Positions 5,454 through 13,996 of a stretch of DNA of 26,789 bases are shown here, piece by piece; within the stretch, counting starts at the first letter, position 1; each line of letters opens with the position of its first letter. This DNA comes from JAJZMA01 sp021850405 (GTDB lineage: Bacteria > Chloroflexota > Dormibacteria > Aeolococcales > Aeolococcaceae): positions 1 through 26,789 of the forward strand of contig DAHXLU010000005.1 of assembly GCA_027365835.1 (NCBI GenBank), in the 5' to 3' direction. The translations under genes and the position numbers were made by a program. Under the pieces are notes generated by a model. The model ran no database searches. It saw nothing but the letters and a program-made list of their open reading frames with translations, and was not told where the DNA came from.

Positions 5454-6423
5454 CCCCTGGCCTCCGACTGCCCGGACTGGGCGGGACTGCTGCCTGGGTC
5501 GTTGCTGCTTCCTCTGTGCCTGCAGTGAGCCGGAGGAAGACCTCCTCCAGCTGCTGTCGTCTTGGGGTAACTGAATCGGGAAAGAGGTCCGCCTGGGCCA
5601 GGAACCGTATCAGGTCCTTTCCCTTCCCCGTAGGGGAAGGGGTGACAATCAGTCCGTCCTCGAGCACAGCACCCTTTCCCCAGCTGCAGCTTTTCAGGGC
5701 GGATAGGGTTCTGTCTGTCGCGTCTGTCTGGACCAGGAAGGTATCTGCCTCAGCCAGCAGTTCAGTCATGCTGGCCAGCTTTACCAGCCGGCCCTTGCTG
5801 ACTATTGCCACGCGATCACATAGCTGGTCCACCTCGGCAAGGACATGGCTGGACATGAGGATAGAGCGGCCTTCGGCAGAAATCCCCTTGAGCAGCCCGC
5901 GAACCTCGGCTATTCCGGCTGGGTCCAGCCCATTGGCGGGCTCATCCAGGATGAGCAGCTCCGGGTCACAGATCAGGGCTACCGCCAGTGCCAGCCTTTG
6001 CTTCATCCCCAGGGAATAGTTGCCTACCTTTTCCCTGGATCTGGTGGATAGGCCCACGGTCGCAAGAGCCCGGTCGATCTGTTGGCGAGAGACCCCTCTG
6101 CCAGCGGTAAGTGCGGAAAGGTTGTCAGTGGCGGACATGAAGAGGTAAAGGGCTGGGGTTTCCACGAGTGCCCCAACCCTGCGAAGGCTGGGAGCATGGT
6201 TTGGCCCCACCCTTTCTCCCAGTACTTCAATGGTTCCAGATGTGGGGCGGATCAGCCCGAGAACCATCCGGATGGTTGTGGTCTTGCCGGCCCCGTTGGG
6301 GCCAAGAAAGCCAAGGATCTCTCCGGGGCGCATCTCAAGTGAGAGCGAGTCCACTGCGGGGGTGCCTCCATAGGATTTTGACAAGCCACGTACTTTCAGT
6401 GGCGCAACGCTTACCAGATCCAC
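5437..6423 (-). CDS. ABC transporter ATP-binding protein (BcrA/CcmA-like)
   Basis: 328 residues. Walker A GPNGAGKT (41-48), signature YSLGMKQRL (136-144, the G-M variant of LSGGQ seen in BcrA-like drug and peptide exporters), Walker B LLILDEP (156-162), D-loop NGLDP, and the switch His193 in SSHVLAEV. A C-terminal extension (about 215-328) matches the accessory domain usual in ABC-2 ATPases. It powers the permease encoded directly downstream. It starts at GTG 6423, inside the last codons of the methyltransferase gene (13-base overlap) with no clear Shine-Dalgarno, so it likely depends on coupling. The last ~25 residues are Pro/Ala/Gly-rich and disordered-looking. Confidence 0.92.
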   Translation of the reverse strand: MDLVSVAPLKVRGLSKSYGGTPAVDSLSLEMRPGEILGFLGPNGAGKTTTIRMVLGLIRPTSGTIEVLGERVGPNHAPSLRRVGALVETPALYLFMSATDNLSALTAGRGVSRQQIDRALATVGLSTRSREKVGNYSLGMKQRLALAVALICDPELLILDEPANGLDPAGIAEVRGLLKGISAEGRSILMSSHVLAEVDQLCDRVAIVSKGRLVKLASMTELLAEADTFLVQTDATDRTLSALKSCSWGKGAVLEDGLIVTPSPTGKGKDLIRFLAQADLFPDSVTPRRQQLEEVFLRLTAGTEEAATTQAAVPPSPGSRRPGDGKDD

Positions 6424-6995
6424 GGGATCAGTCTTTTTCGGCCCCTGCAGAACTCTTCATATGGTTTTCCGAGGTTCTCCAGCAGGACTCGTTCCTCCAC
6501 CCGGATGCGCTGGTACAGGGCAATAAACCCGAAAGTGAGTGCAATTACCAGGCTGGCCAGATTCTGGAGCCCGAGGCCAAAGCCAGCTGTTGACAGCATG
6601 ATGCCAGTGTAGGACGGATGTCGGACCCACCGGTAGGGTCCCGTATGTACTACAGTCTGGCCTTCCCGGATCTGGATCGAGACTGTAAAGAACTGGCCCA
6701 GTGTATGGACTGCCCAGATCCTGACCAGGACGCCAAGCAGGACAAGGACAATGCCGGCCCATCTGATCCAGATGAGGTGTATCTGCGGGAGGCTCCAGGG
6801 CAGGAAGGAGACAGCAATTGAAAACAGGATTCCAGCCTGAAAGAGCAGGATTGCGCGATTTTTTGTCCCGCTGTCAAGCTCCTTCCCACCACCACCTCTC
6901 CTGGTGCTGCCCAGGAATAGTTCAGTTCCCAGCCAGAGGCCGACGGCGAGCCAGAAAGCGAGCAGTAGCAGTAAATGGGCCGGGAGGTGGTGCAC
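6411..6995 (-). CDS. ICMT/PEMT-like membrane methyltransferase
   Basis: 194 residues with about five membrane helices (6-24, 48-65, 76-95, 130-155 and a re-entrant part). The C-terminal half carries TGPYRWVRHPSYTG (118-131), the cofactor-binding signature of isoprenylcysteine carboxyl methyltransferase and phospholipid methyltransferase families, followed by RIRVEERVLLENLG and PYEEFCRG, the second conserved block. These enzymes transfer methyl from S-adenosylmethionine to a lipid or prenylated substrate inside the membrane. The start is GTG 6995 with no clear Shine-Dalgarno; a TAATAT six bases before it could be a -10 box of a leaderless message. It overlaps the ABC ATPase, so methylation and export may act on one substrate (inference). 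Confidence 0.8.
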   Translation of the reverse strand: MHHLPAHLLLLLAFWLAVGLWLGTELFLGSTRRGGGGKELDSGTKNRAILLFQAGILFSIAVSFLPWSLPQIHLIWIRWAGIVLVLLGVLVRIWAVHTLGQFFTVSIQIREGQTVVHTGPYRWVRHPSYTGIMLSTAGFGLGLQNLASLVIALTFGFIALYQRIRVEERVLLENLGKPYEEFCRGRKRLIPWIW

Positions 6996-7160
6996 TGGTC
7001 GATATTACCGGTTCTCCATGAGGGCAAGAAAAATGCTTTGCATTGGGCTCCAGCAAGTGTGCCCTGCGCAGGATGCCTACGCTGCGTGACGCGCTCCGGA
7101 GGTCAGCGCCCTCCTTCACGTTGCCCTGGGGGCTTCTTTAAAGACGACACCACACCATGT

Positions 7161-7189
7161 TTGTCCGTGCGCGTGTCCGCCCCTATTTT
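7161..7189 (+). promoter_or_regulatory. promoter of the 7203 gene
   Basis: TTGTCC (7161-7166), a 17-base spacer, and TATTTT (7184-7189). The predicted start near 7196 leaves a leader of about seven bases before the ATG at 7203 and no room for a Shine-Dalgarno. The rest of the divergent gap (6996-7160) shows no gene. Confidence 0.5.
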
Positions 7190-7202
7190 GCATACTGCAG
7201 CG

Positions 7203-7697
7203 ATGAGTAATAATGCACTGACAGAAGCCCTGCGCAAGCAGCTGATTGAATCCATACGACAGAGCAGAAGGCATGACCTTCCTGTGAACGAGCCCGCTGA
7301 GGCGCGGATGGCCCGGTATCGCGCGGCGCTGGCCCCGGTTGCAGAGATCATCAGGGCGCTCGCCCGGGATGCCGGGGCACGATGCTACGACCAGTGGGGG
7401 AAGGAAACCGCTCTTGAGTCCATGATTGCTCCTACTGAGATTGCGGTGTACGGTGCTACATATCCGGACAAGAAGCCAATGCTGCTTCTCTCTCCAGCCA
7501 TATCAGATTTTGGGGATACGGCGGGCCAGTATATCCTTCGTGGCCTTTACAGCACAGTTGGAAAGACGCCTGAGGTGAAGGAGTGGCCGCTGGATACTGT
7601 GGCAGAGAATGCGCAGGAAGTGGCGCAATGGTTTGTCCAGAGGCTTGGGGAATTTGTTGCCAGGGCTCCAAAGCTCGGGATGGACGGTCTCGCGTAG
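7203..7697 (+). CDS. hypothetical protein, unknown family
   Basis: 164 residues, predicted soluble, starting MSNNALTEALRKQL. I do not recognise it. The N-terminal ~75 residues are helical and charged (RQSRRHDLPVNEPAEARMAR). The middle contains IAPTEIAVYGATYPDKKPML, probably strands. The C-terminal ~40 residues are helical (ENAQEVAQWFVQRLGEFVAR). There is no signal peptide or membrane helix. ATG 7203 was chosen because a near-consensus promoter ends 13 bases upstream, implying a very short leader; the frame stays open further upstream but there it lies before the promoter. It is the only plus-strand gene between 708 and 19569 and is convergent with the DedA fusion gene. Single cysteine; no catalytic motif seen. 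Confidence 0.6.
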   Translation: MSNNALTEALRKQLIESIRQSRRHDLPVNEPAEARMARYRAALAPVAEIIRALARDAGARCYDQWGKETALESMIAPTEIAVYGATYPDKKPMLLLSPAISDFGDTAGQYILRGLYSTVGKTPEVKEWPLDTVAENAQEVAQWFVQRLGEFVARAPKLGMDGLA

Positions 7698-7775
7698 CAG
7701 CCTTCCCGGCGACACCATTGCCCGTGCATGCACCAGGGCGGTGGCGACGGAGTGCTGGTGGTACAGTAATCCGGC

Positions 7776-9005
7776 TCAGGCAGGTTTTTGGGACTTTTCC
7801 CTCGAAGGGGGCCGGGTCGAATCGGCGACGGTAGCGATGACCCTGGCTACGGCCAGGTTTGAAGCGGTAGAAAGCCGATAGGTGAAATTGTCAGGATCAT
7901 CGCCCTCAGCCTCAATCAGTCCTGCCTGCTCAAGCCGGATCAGGTGGTGCTGCAGGGCTGAGTCGGGAATGCCAGTTGCGGCCTGTAACTGTCCGCAATC
8001 CGCCGGCCCACCGTTGAGGGTCTGAAGAATATGCAGGCGTGCCGTATCGCCCATCGCCCGCAGGACGGTGGCCAGTCCAGAGAGGTCGTCGGTCGAAGCT
8101 GAGCAATGCTCTACCAGGGCTGCTATCGCGCCCGCAGGATGGAGGCGTCCACGGTGTCGGCTGGCGTAGGTTGTCTGCATAAGCGCCTCGCCCATAGTGG
8201 ACCCGACGGTACCGCGCAGCACGAGCAGATAGAAGATTCCCGCAACGCCTGCGATGATACCGAGGTCAGCCCATCCTTGCGAGGTGCCTATGGCAAACAG
8301 CCGTGGCCCAAGGGAGAGCAGGCCGCTGACAATCGCCGATATGATCGCCAGATCTACTGCAGCTGCCGCAGTGATACGCATCCATGCTGGAAGGCTGGCG
8401 GTTCCCATTCCCTTGTGACCGGGAGCTCGTCTTACCGCGATCAGGACTCCCCCTCCTATTATTACGAGGAGCAACCCCTGGATTGCCAGTTTCTCCACGT
8501 TGGTAAGGAAGTGAGCTATGGGAAGCCCTGCCAGCGCTCCCAGGGCTACCCACACCGCTACCCAGAGGGCCGTTGCGGGGACCATCCCGAGAATGAAATT
8601 CTTCCTGGGTACATGCAGAGCTCCGGCCACCAGAGTGGTATATATACGCAGCCCAGGGATGAGGCGGGAGATGGCAATGGTTGGAGCACTGGCATTGGCC
8701 AGCCGCTGGGATACCCGCTCCAGCGCTTTCTCCCGGTGCACCTTGGCTGCGAGTGTTTTCAGGGAGCGCTCGCCCACCAGACGGGCCCAGCTAAATCCCA
8801 GTAGCGCCCCCGCGATGCAGGCGACAACGATGGTTGGGATCCCAATGAACGGGTCCATGGCTCCTGTGGCAATGAGGAGACCGGCGATAAGGAGTGTGAC
8901 CTCGCCCGGAGAAAAGAAAACAGGCACCCCTGCCTCCTCTACAAATAGCAGCAGGCAAATTATGACTATGCCTATCGCGCCGTGCAGTCCCTGGAGGAAT
9001 CCCAT
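7776..9005 (-). CDS. DedA membrane protein fused to RDD-like and ArsR-type HTH domains
   Basis: 409 residues from ATG 9005 (a TTG at 9023 would add six). Three parts are visible. (1) Residues about 8-190 are a DedA/VTT domain: EEAGVP, SPGEVTLLIAG, the arginine motif ISRLIPGLRIY and the following AGALHVPRKNF. DedA proteins move lipids such as undecaprenyl phosphate or phosphatidylethanolamine across the membrane. (2) About 208-295 look like an RDD domain: an Arg-containing entry, AAAVDLAIISAI, a second helix, then LRGTVGSTMGEALM. (3) About 310-390 are an ArsR-like winged helix: LATVLRAMGDTARLHIL, GQLQAATGIPDSALQHHLIR, LEQAGLIEAEG. The fusion would place a DNA-binding domain on the inner face of a lipid-transport protein. 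No obvious metal-binding cysteine pair is present in the HTH. Domain calls 1 and 3 are firm; the RDD call is weaker. Confidence 0.85.
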   Translation of the reverse strand: MGFLQGLHGAIGIVIICLLLFVEEAGVPVFFSPGEVTLLIAGLLIATGAMDPFIGIPTIVVACIAGALLGFSWARLVGERSLKTLAAKVHREKALERVSQRLANASAPTIAISRLIPGLRIYTTLVAGALHVPRKNFILGMVPATALWVAVWVALGALAGLPIAHFLTNVEKLAIQGLLLVIIGGGVLIAVRRAPGHKGMGTASLPAWMRITAAAAVDLAIISAIVSGLLSLGPRLFAIGTSQGWADLGIIAGVAGIFYLLVLRGTVGSTMGEALMQTTYASRHRGRLHPAGAIAALVEHCSASTDDLSGLATVLRAMGDTARLHILQTLNGGPADCGQLQAATGIPDSALQHHLIRLEQAGLIEAEGDDPDNFTYRLSTASNLAVARVIATVADSTRPPSREKSQKPA

Positions 9006-9093
9006 GGTTCTAGTATCCTGCAATGTTCACCACGCTGCCGCTCTTCTGGTACAGCGCGCGCTGACAGCCGGGCGGGCCGAGTGAGGTACTACC

Positions 9094-10104
9094 CTAGCTG
9101 CTTACCGGCGCGAGGATGCCGGCAGGCTCAGCTGCGCCAGGAGCTCCCTCAGGGCCATCCTTGTACGGGAGCGGCCCCAGCATTGATAGAAGACAGAGCC
9201 AGGCTGCGACACTGAAAAGCACTCCCGCCAGGGTGCCGTGGAGCAGTTCAGCCCATAGGCTGAGACTGGAGAGCGCGAGCACGGCTCCTGCCACTCCCTG
9301 GAGGAGGATCGCGTAAAGCAGGACCCTGGCCCAGCGGGAAAGGTCCTTGCGCTCTGGATCTGTCCTCCTGAAAAATGCCATGAGGAACATGGCGATGAAG
9401 AATGCTGCAGCTCCACCTGCCCGGTGCAGGAGATCGATAAAAATTGCGTAGGGCGAGCCGTGGGAGCCAAAACAGATGGGCCAGCTCATGCAGGCAGCGC
9501 CGGTGTTGTCCAGCCTTATGAATGCGCCGCTGTATACCACCAGCAACAGGAATGCCAGCATGCTCCAGCTGGCGACGCGGGAGGACGTGGAGCTTCGGAC
9601 GGCAGGGTAGGCCCGCGCGCCCTGTCGCAGAAGGCCATATGCGATCACCGTTGTGGAGACCGCAAGGAGTGATATGCCAAAGTGCAGCGCAAGGACAGCG
9701 GGCTGTTGGGGGTCCAGTACTGACCATGCGCCCATTGCTGCCTCGCCGAACAGCCCAAGAAGAAGCAGCGGTGCCATCACTTTGAGAGGCTTTTGCGTCC
9801 GGTACCAGATAAGTATGGCGGCTGTTTCAAGGAGGATTAGCACTGTTTCAACCGCAGTGAGCGAGCGGTGGGTGAATTCGACGGCAGTGGTGAAGGCAAA
9901 CTGCGGGATGAACTGTCCCCGGCAGAGGGGCCATGAGTGGCCACACCCTACCTGCGAACCGGTATCAGTGACCGCAATCCCTGATATCAGGACGATGAAC
10001 ATGCCAATCATGGCAACCAGTGCAAGTGTCCTGATCCAGTTGTGGATATCTTTCTTCTGGGGAAATCGGGTCATATCGCAAAAAGCAGGATACCGCCTTG
10101 CCAC
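9094..10104 (-). CDS. ctaA: heme A synthase (COX15/CtaA family)
   Basis: 336 residues, eight predicted helices in two four-helix halves. The enzyme oxidises the C8 methyl of heme O to the formyl of heme A for aa3-type oxidases. Each half carries the expected histidine pair: His79 in EFTHR with the conserved Glu77, His141 in LHFGIS, His227 in LLHRAG and His289 in LLHGTL. Two extracytoplasmic cysteine pairs are present: Cys54/Cys61 in GCGHSWPLC and Cys205/Cys211 in ACMSWPIC, as in CtaA. The start is GTG 10104 with a weak AGGGA upstream; ATG 10074 is a good alternative that removes ten residues. No ctaB or oxidase subunit lies in the window, so the partner genes are elsewhere. Confidence 0.92.
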   Translation of the reverse strand: MARRYPAFCDMTRFPQKKDIHNWIRTLALVAMIGMFIVLISGIAVTDTGSQVGCGHSWPLCRGQFIPQFAFTTAVEFTHRSLTAVETVLILLETAAILIWYRTQKPLKVMAPLLLLGLFGEAAMGAWSVLDPQQPAVLALHFGISLLAVSTTVIAYGLLRQGARAYPAVRSSTSSRVASWSMLAFLLLVVYSGAFIRLDNTGAACMSWPICFGSHGSPYAIFIDLLHRAGGAAAFFIAMFLMAFFRRTDPERKDLSRWARVLLYAILLQGVAGAVLALSSLSLWAELLHGTLAGVLFSVAAWLCLLSMLGPLPYKDGPEGAPGAAEPAGILAPVSS

Positions 10105-10281
10105 AAATCCCTGCCCTGCACGGTCCGTACTCCAGAGATATGTCCCCCTGTTGTTGCAGCCCCTCGTGCTCTGCCATACGGCTCTTTGCGTTTAGCTGAC
10201 CGCAGGCACTGCCGGTCTATGCCACAGGGCGGCAGACAGGTTTGGCCCGCACAGCCGCACCAGCCCTGGGGCAAAAAGTTT

Positions 10282-12111
10282 CTAATTGCCGGAGTTGTTC
10301 TGTCTCCCATACCACTGTTTCCAGACCAGACGGTATATGGGAACCAGCCGGGGCAGGTCGGAAATCCCGGGCAGAAATGGAGTTGCGAGCAATAGAAGGG
10401 TTCCCAGTCCGGTCAATGCGACAGCATATAGGTCAGCGTTGGGAGATGTCCCCACTCCGGGCACCTGATACCAGAGAGTATAGAGCCATAGCCATGGCTG
10501 CCCAGGATAGCTCCCGGTTTCATTCATGACTCCCCACTGGGTCCCATACATGTGCTGTGCCTTGGCTTCCTGCGCAAAGTAGCTGCCATCTTCCATAAAC
10601 ATGAGCGGATAGGTGAAATTGGTTCCATAAAAGGCGTGCCTGGCGATAAGGTCGGCATCCAGTGCGCCACTTCGCGCCAGGCTCAGTTCAGTGCTGAGCA
10701 GGGTTGGTACAGGGCCGTCGTTTGCTGGGGGAATGATGACAGCGCCTGCGCGGAACTGCACCTTGTCCAGGGCTCCCTCATACGCAGCATCCCATGCTTT
10801 CTGCTGGGCAGGCGGGGCGCTTTCGTACTTTTTCAGTGCAGCTGCAAGTCCCGGGTCAGTCACTGCCACAGTCGAAAGTGGCGAGAGCACAAAAGCCTGG
10901 GCTGGATTGATTGGCTCATGTACCCCCGCAATTCGCTGCAGGGATATGCCAAGCTGCTGGACATTGGATGAGCCATGGTTGTAAGGGGGGCCGTACCTGG
11001 CCGTTTCACTGGTTCCTGCCAGTTCACTGGCTGCGGTACCAAGAAAGTCCGCTGGCGCCACCTGGGCCCAGGTGCGGATGGTTACAGAGGGAAGGTCAGG
11101 GGAGGAGAAAATGCCAGCCAGCGCCAGTGTCAGGATAAAGACAACTGCCGTGGCTATGCTCGCTTCCTTCACGATGTCATAGTGCCGCCTGGGGCCGGTC
11201 CATTCTGCTGCGTCTGACAGCCTGGCCTTGCGACTGCTCATGGTGGAGCGTGGGCCCCTCACAGGGAGCGGATGAGACACCCCCCGAACCCGTACGAGAA
11301 GGACGTGGATCGCAACGATCCCAACCAGCACCAGGGGAAGCAACACTACGTGCCAGAGAAGCATCTGCCCAAAGTCCATAAGGTTGAAGAATCCGCCCAG
11401 GCCAGTTGCGTTAATGGCGTCCTTGCCGTTGGTGGCGATCCACTGGGAGTCAAAGTTCTGCTGCGACAGGTATCCCGTGAAGCATTCCACGATCGCGGCA
11501 AGAAACGCCAGCAGCCCGGATATCCATGTGAGGGATCTCTTGCCGCGCCATGCGGCCATCCAGAACTTGGCCCAGAGGTGCAGGGCGATGAACGCCATGA
11601 ACAGCTCTACACTCCACATGTGCATGCTGTTAAAGAAGTGCCCGATCGGGTTTGTCTCCCACCAGCTGGCACCGCCTATCGCTATGAGGGCGCCCGACAG
11701 GATTGCCATGAAGAGCCCTGCCAGTGCTGCAACGCCAAAAACGTACACCCATGAGGCGACGTAGGCAGGCTGACTGTCTGGCAATAGCCGCTCCGGCGGC
11801 AGTACGCGCAGCCAAGCCTCTCTTACCGCCCTGGTCCACATCCCGGCGGACCCAGGCTCTGGCGCGGAAGCGCGCTTTACCGGCTCGGCTGGTTCACGGG
11901 CCTCCTGGTCTGTCCCTCCTGGCGCTGCACTGGTTGTCTGACTCTGCGGGACATGCGGAAACGGCAGCAATAGAGCTAGGGAAAAAATTGCCACCATGAC
12001 GATAATGACGATGAGGTTTGATAGTGACACCAGAAAGATTGACCAGCTCAGGTAGTGGTCAGGCTGGTTGAGGTTGATGATGGCGGCAACCATCGAGCTG
12101 ACACTGGTCAT
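10282..12111 (-). CDS. cytochrome b/b6-like protein with extracytoplasmic C-terminal domain
   Basis: 609 residues from ATG 12111, chosen because GGGAG lies nine bases upstream; ATG 12120 would overlap that site. An extra N-terminal helix (about 20-50) and a Pro/Ala-rich linker precede a four-helix cytochrome b domain (about 115-275). The heme ligands are His164/His178 (13 residues between) and His254/His269 (14 between); the 14-residue spacing is typical of the b6 rather than the mitochondrial type. The stretch TGYLSQQNFDSQWIAT is the Q-site region in the form I know from actinobacterial and chloroflexal relatives. One helix (about 325-345), a ~200-residue polar domain with YGPPYNHG and PINPAQAFVLSPL, and a final helix follow. 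No CXXCH is present. No Rieske protein gene lies nearby. It probably moves electrons from quinol in a variant bc-type complex. Confidence 0.85.
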   Translation of the reverse strand: MTSVSSMVAAIINLNQPDHYLSWSIFLVSLSNLIVIIVMVAIFSLALLLPFPHVPQSQTTSAAPGGTDQEAREPAEPVKRASAPEPGSAGMWTRAVREAWLRVLPPERLLPDSQPAYVASWVYVFGVAALAGLFMAILSGALIAIGGASWWETNPIGHFFNSMHMWSVELFMAFIALHLWAKFWMAAWRGKRSLTWISGLLAFLAAIVECFTGYLSQQNFDSQWIATNGKDAINATGLGGFFNLMDFGQMLLWHVVLLPLVLVGIVAIHVLLVRVRGVSHPLPVRGPRSTMSSRKARLSDAAEWTGPRRHYDIVKEASIATAVVFILTLALAGIFSSPDLPSVTIRTWAQVAPADFLGTAASELAGTSETARYGPPYNHGSSNVQQLGISLQRIAGVHEPINPAQAFVLSPLSTVAVTDPGLAAALKKYESAPPAQQKAWDAAYEGALDKVQFRAGAVIIPPANDGPVPTLLSTELSLARSGALDADLIARHAFYGTNFTYPLMFMEDGSYFAQEAKAQHMYGTQWGVMNETGSYPGQPWLWLYTLWYQVPGVGTSPNADLYAVALTGLGTLLLLATPFLPGISDLPRLVPIYRLVWKQWYGRQNNSGN

Positions 12112-12120
12112 GCCTTGCAT

Positions 12121-12125
12121 CTCCC
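12121..12125 (-). promoter_or_regulatory. ribosome binding site deciding the cytochrome b start
   Basis: GGGAG on the minus strand directly abuts the upstream ATG (12120) but is nine bases from ATG 12111. Normal spacing therefore favours 12111. Confidence 0.55.
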
Positions 12126-12132
12126 ATCGTCT

Positions 12133-12148
12133 GGGCGGCTTGCCGCCC
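12133..12148. other. GC-rich hairpin just upstream of the cytochrome b gene
   Basis: GGGCGG and CCGCCC pair perfectly across a four-base loop, 22-37 bases before the cytochrome b start and about 150 bases after the SulP stop. No T-run follows. It could be a 5' leader hairpin or an intercistronic stability element. The rest of the 12149-12298 gap shows nothing else I can support. Confidence 0.35.
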
Positions 12149-12298
12149 TGTAAACTCGAGCAGTTGAACTCTTACGTCCCGAGATCCCGGAGGGTATGGT
12201 GGCATACATTGGAGTCTCGATGTGCTGTTCAGCCAGGCTTGAGCACGTAGTGAGGGTTCTCCATTGCCATCCCGGCCAAGGATGCGGTCCTGGGGCTT

Positions 12299-13996
12299 CT
12301 ACCGTTTTTTCTCCTGGTGATACGCGTCCAGCACTGCCATGGGTGTGTCAAAGACCGCCTGCGCATTGCCGGCTTTTAGAATTCCATACCGTTCCAGCTG
12401 GCGCTGGACGTCTGAGGACAGTTCACAGAACGTGAGCCGGACATGTCGTTCCTTCAGAAAAGAGCTGAGGCGCAGCAGCGCCTGGGCAGCACTGTAGTCA
12501 ACATCCCGGATTGCAGGAGAGTCGATGCATACCCAGGAAAGGGCAGGTTGCCCCTTTACGCACGCAAACAGCTGATCCAGGAGCAGGCCACAGTTGGCAT
12601 AGTACAGACTGGAGCCGAAGCGGTAGACAATTATGCCCGCTTCTGTACTGCTCTGCGGCTGCACTGGCTCCGATCTCCAGTGCCCTTCGGGGCTAGGGAC
12701 GAGTACGGCATTGTGGGGTGCATACCCCTGGCGTATGTGGTCAATCATGGACAGGGCAATCGCAAGGATGATGCCCTGCTCAACTCCAATAAATATCACC
12801 GTAAGCGCAGTAAGGCACGCTATGGCAAACTCGTCCCTGCGCACAGCAAAGACCTTGCGCATCCCTTTTACATCAATCAGCTCCACTCCAATCAGGAACA
12901 CAACCGCGGCGAGTGTTGCTGAGGGCAGGTACTGAAGCGGTCCAGTCAGGAACAGCAGTACCAGGAGGACGGCCACAGCAGCAGTCAACTGGGAGAGCTG
13001 GGAGCGCCCCCCTGCCGAATCCACCATCTGTGTCTTGGTCGGACTACCATTGACGACAAAGGTGCCAGTCAGCGCTGCGGCAAAGTTTGCAACTCCGAGT
13101 CCGACCAGGTCTGTGTTTTCATCAAAGTCTTCGTCATACTTTGCTGCATAGGCGCGGGACGTTGCCGCACTCTGGGCGATGATTACGATTACCATCGATA
13201 CAGCTGTGGCGAGCAGTAACGACCCGATATGGATTGTGAACGCTGGAATCCGAATGGGGGGAAGACCCCCTGGCACACGGCTTATGATCGCGACGCCATG
13301 GGCTCTCAGGTCGAATATGGCGCTGGCTGCAAGCGATCCCGCAACAGCAAGCAGGGCTCCCGGCACTGCCCTTGTCAGCCGCCGGATACCCACTATGAGG
13401 ATCAGCACCCCTGCAGAGATGGCAAGTGTTGGAAGGTTGGTGGTAGCAAGGTGGGTCATGGTGGCGGTGAAGGTGGCGCTATTGGCCTTGTTTTCACCTA
13501 TAAGTGACCCAATCTGGCTGATGGCAACCTGGATTCCAACCCCTGTCAGGAAGCCGATGAGGACGGTCCTGGAGAGAAAATTTGCAAGAAAACCAAGGCG
13601 GGCAAGCCTGGCGATTATGAGGAGAACTCCCGCAAGCAGGGCGGCATCTCCTGCCAGGGCAACGTAGTGGGAGGAGCCAAGCACCGCCATTGCGCCCACC
13701 CCGGAAGCAAGGATAGCCGCAGTTGCAGAGTCGGCCCCAACGACAAGGTGCCGGGAGGAGCCGAGCAGGGCGAACACTGCGATTGGGAGCAGGATTGTGT
13801 AGAGACCCGTGTAGACGGGCATCCCTGCAATCTTGGCGTAACCCATTACTTCAGGGATTGCCAGTGCTGCCAGGGTAACTCCAGCCATTAAGTCAAGCGG
13901 GAGCCGTTTCCTGTCCAGCGGCAGGATGGCAGTAAGTGGGGTGAACGGAATGCGCCTTTGTTTGCGTGCCGGCCTCTGGTCGGAACTACTCTGCAT
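12299..13996 (-). CDS. SulP-family anion transporter with STAS domain
   Basis: 565 residues from ATG 13996; an in-frame ATG at 14059 would add 21 polar residues with no better ribosome site. The membrane part (about 35-430) begins with LDLMAGVTLAALAIPEVMGYAKIAGMP in outline, the SulP signature region, and includes VVGADSATAAIL and SPTKTQMVDSAGGRSQLSQL in outline. The cytoplasmic STAS domain (about 450-560) has RDVDYSAAQALL, the loop that in related proteins carries the regulatory serine or aspartate. SulP proteins import sulfate, bicarbonate, dicarboxylates or exchange anions; the substrate cannot be fixed from sequence alone. No carbonic anhydrase gene is adjacent, so there is no context for bicarbonate. 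It may be co-transcribed with the cytochrome b gene downstream, although a 187-base gap separates them. Confidence 0.9.
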   Translation of the reverse strand: MQSSSDQRPARKQRRIPFTPLTAILPLDRKRLPLDLMAGVTLAALAIPEVMGYAKIAGMPVYTGLYTILLPIAVFALLGSSRHLVVGADSATAAILASGVGAMAVLGSSHYVALAGDAALLAGVLLIIARLARLGFLANFLSRTVLIGFLTGVGIQVAISQIGSLIGENKANSATFTATMTHLATTNLPTLAISAGVLILIVGIRRLTRAVPGALLAVAGSLAASAIFDLRAHGVAIISRVPGGLPPIRIPAFTIHIGSLLLATAVSMVIVIIAQSAATSRAYAAKYDEDFDENTDLVGLGVANFAAALTGTFVVNGSPTKTQMVDSAGGRSQLSQLTAAVAVLLVLLFLTGPLQYLPSATLAAVVFLIGVELIDVKGMRKVFAVRRDEFAIACLTALTVIFIGVEQGIILAIALSMIDHIRQGYAPHNAVLVPSPEGHWRSEPVQPQSSTEAGIIVYRFGSSLYYANCGLLLDQLFACVKGQPALSWVCIDSPAIRDVDYSAAQALLRLSSFLKERHVRLTFCELSSDVQRQLERYGILKAGNAQAVFDTPMAVLDAYHQEKKR

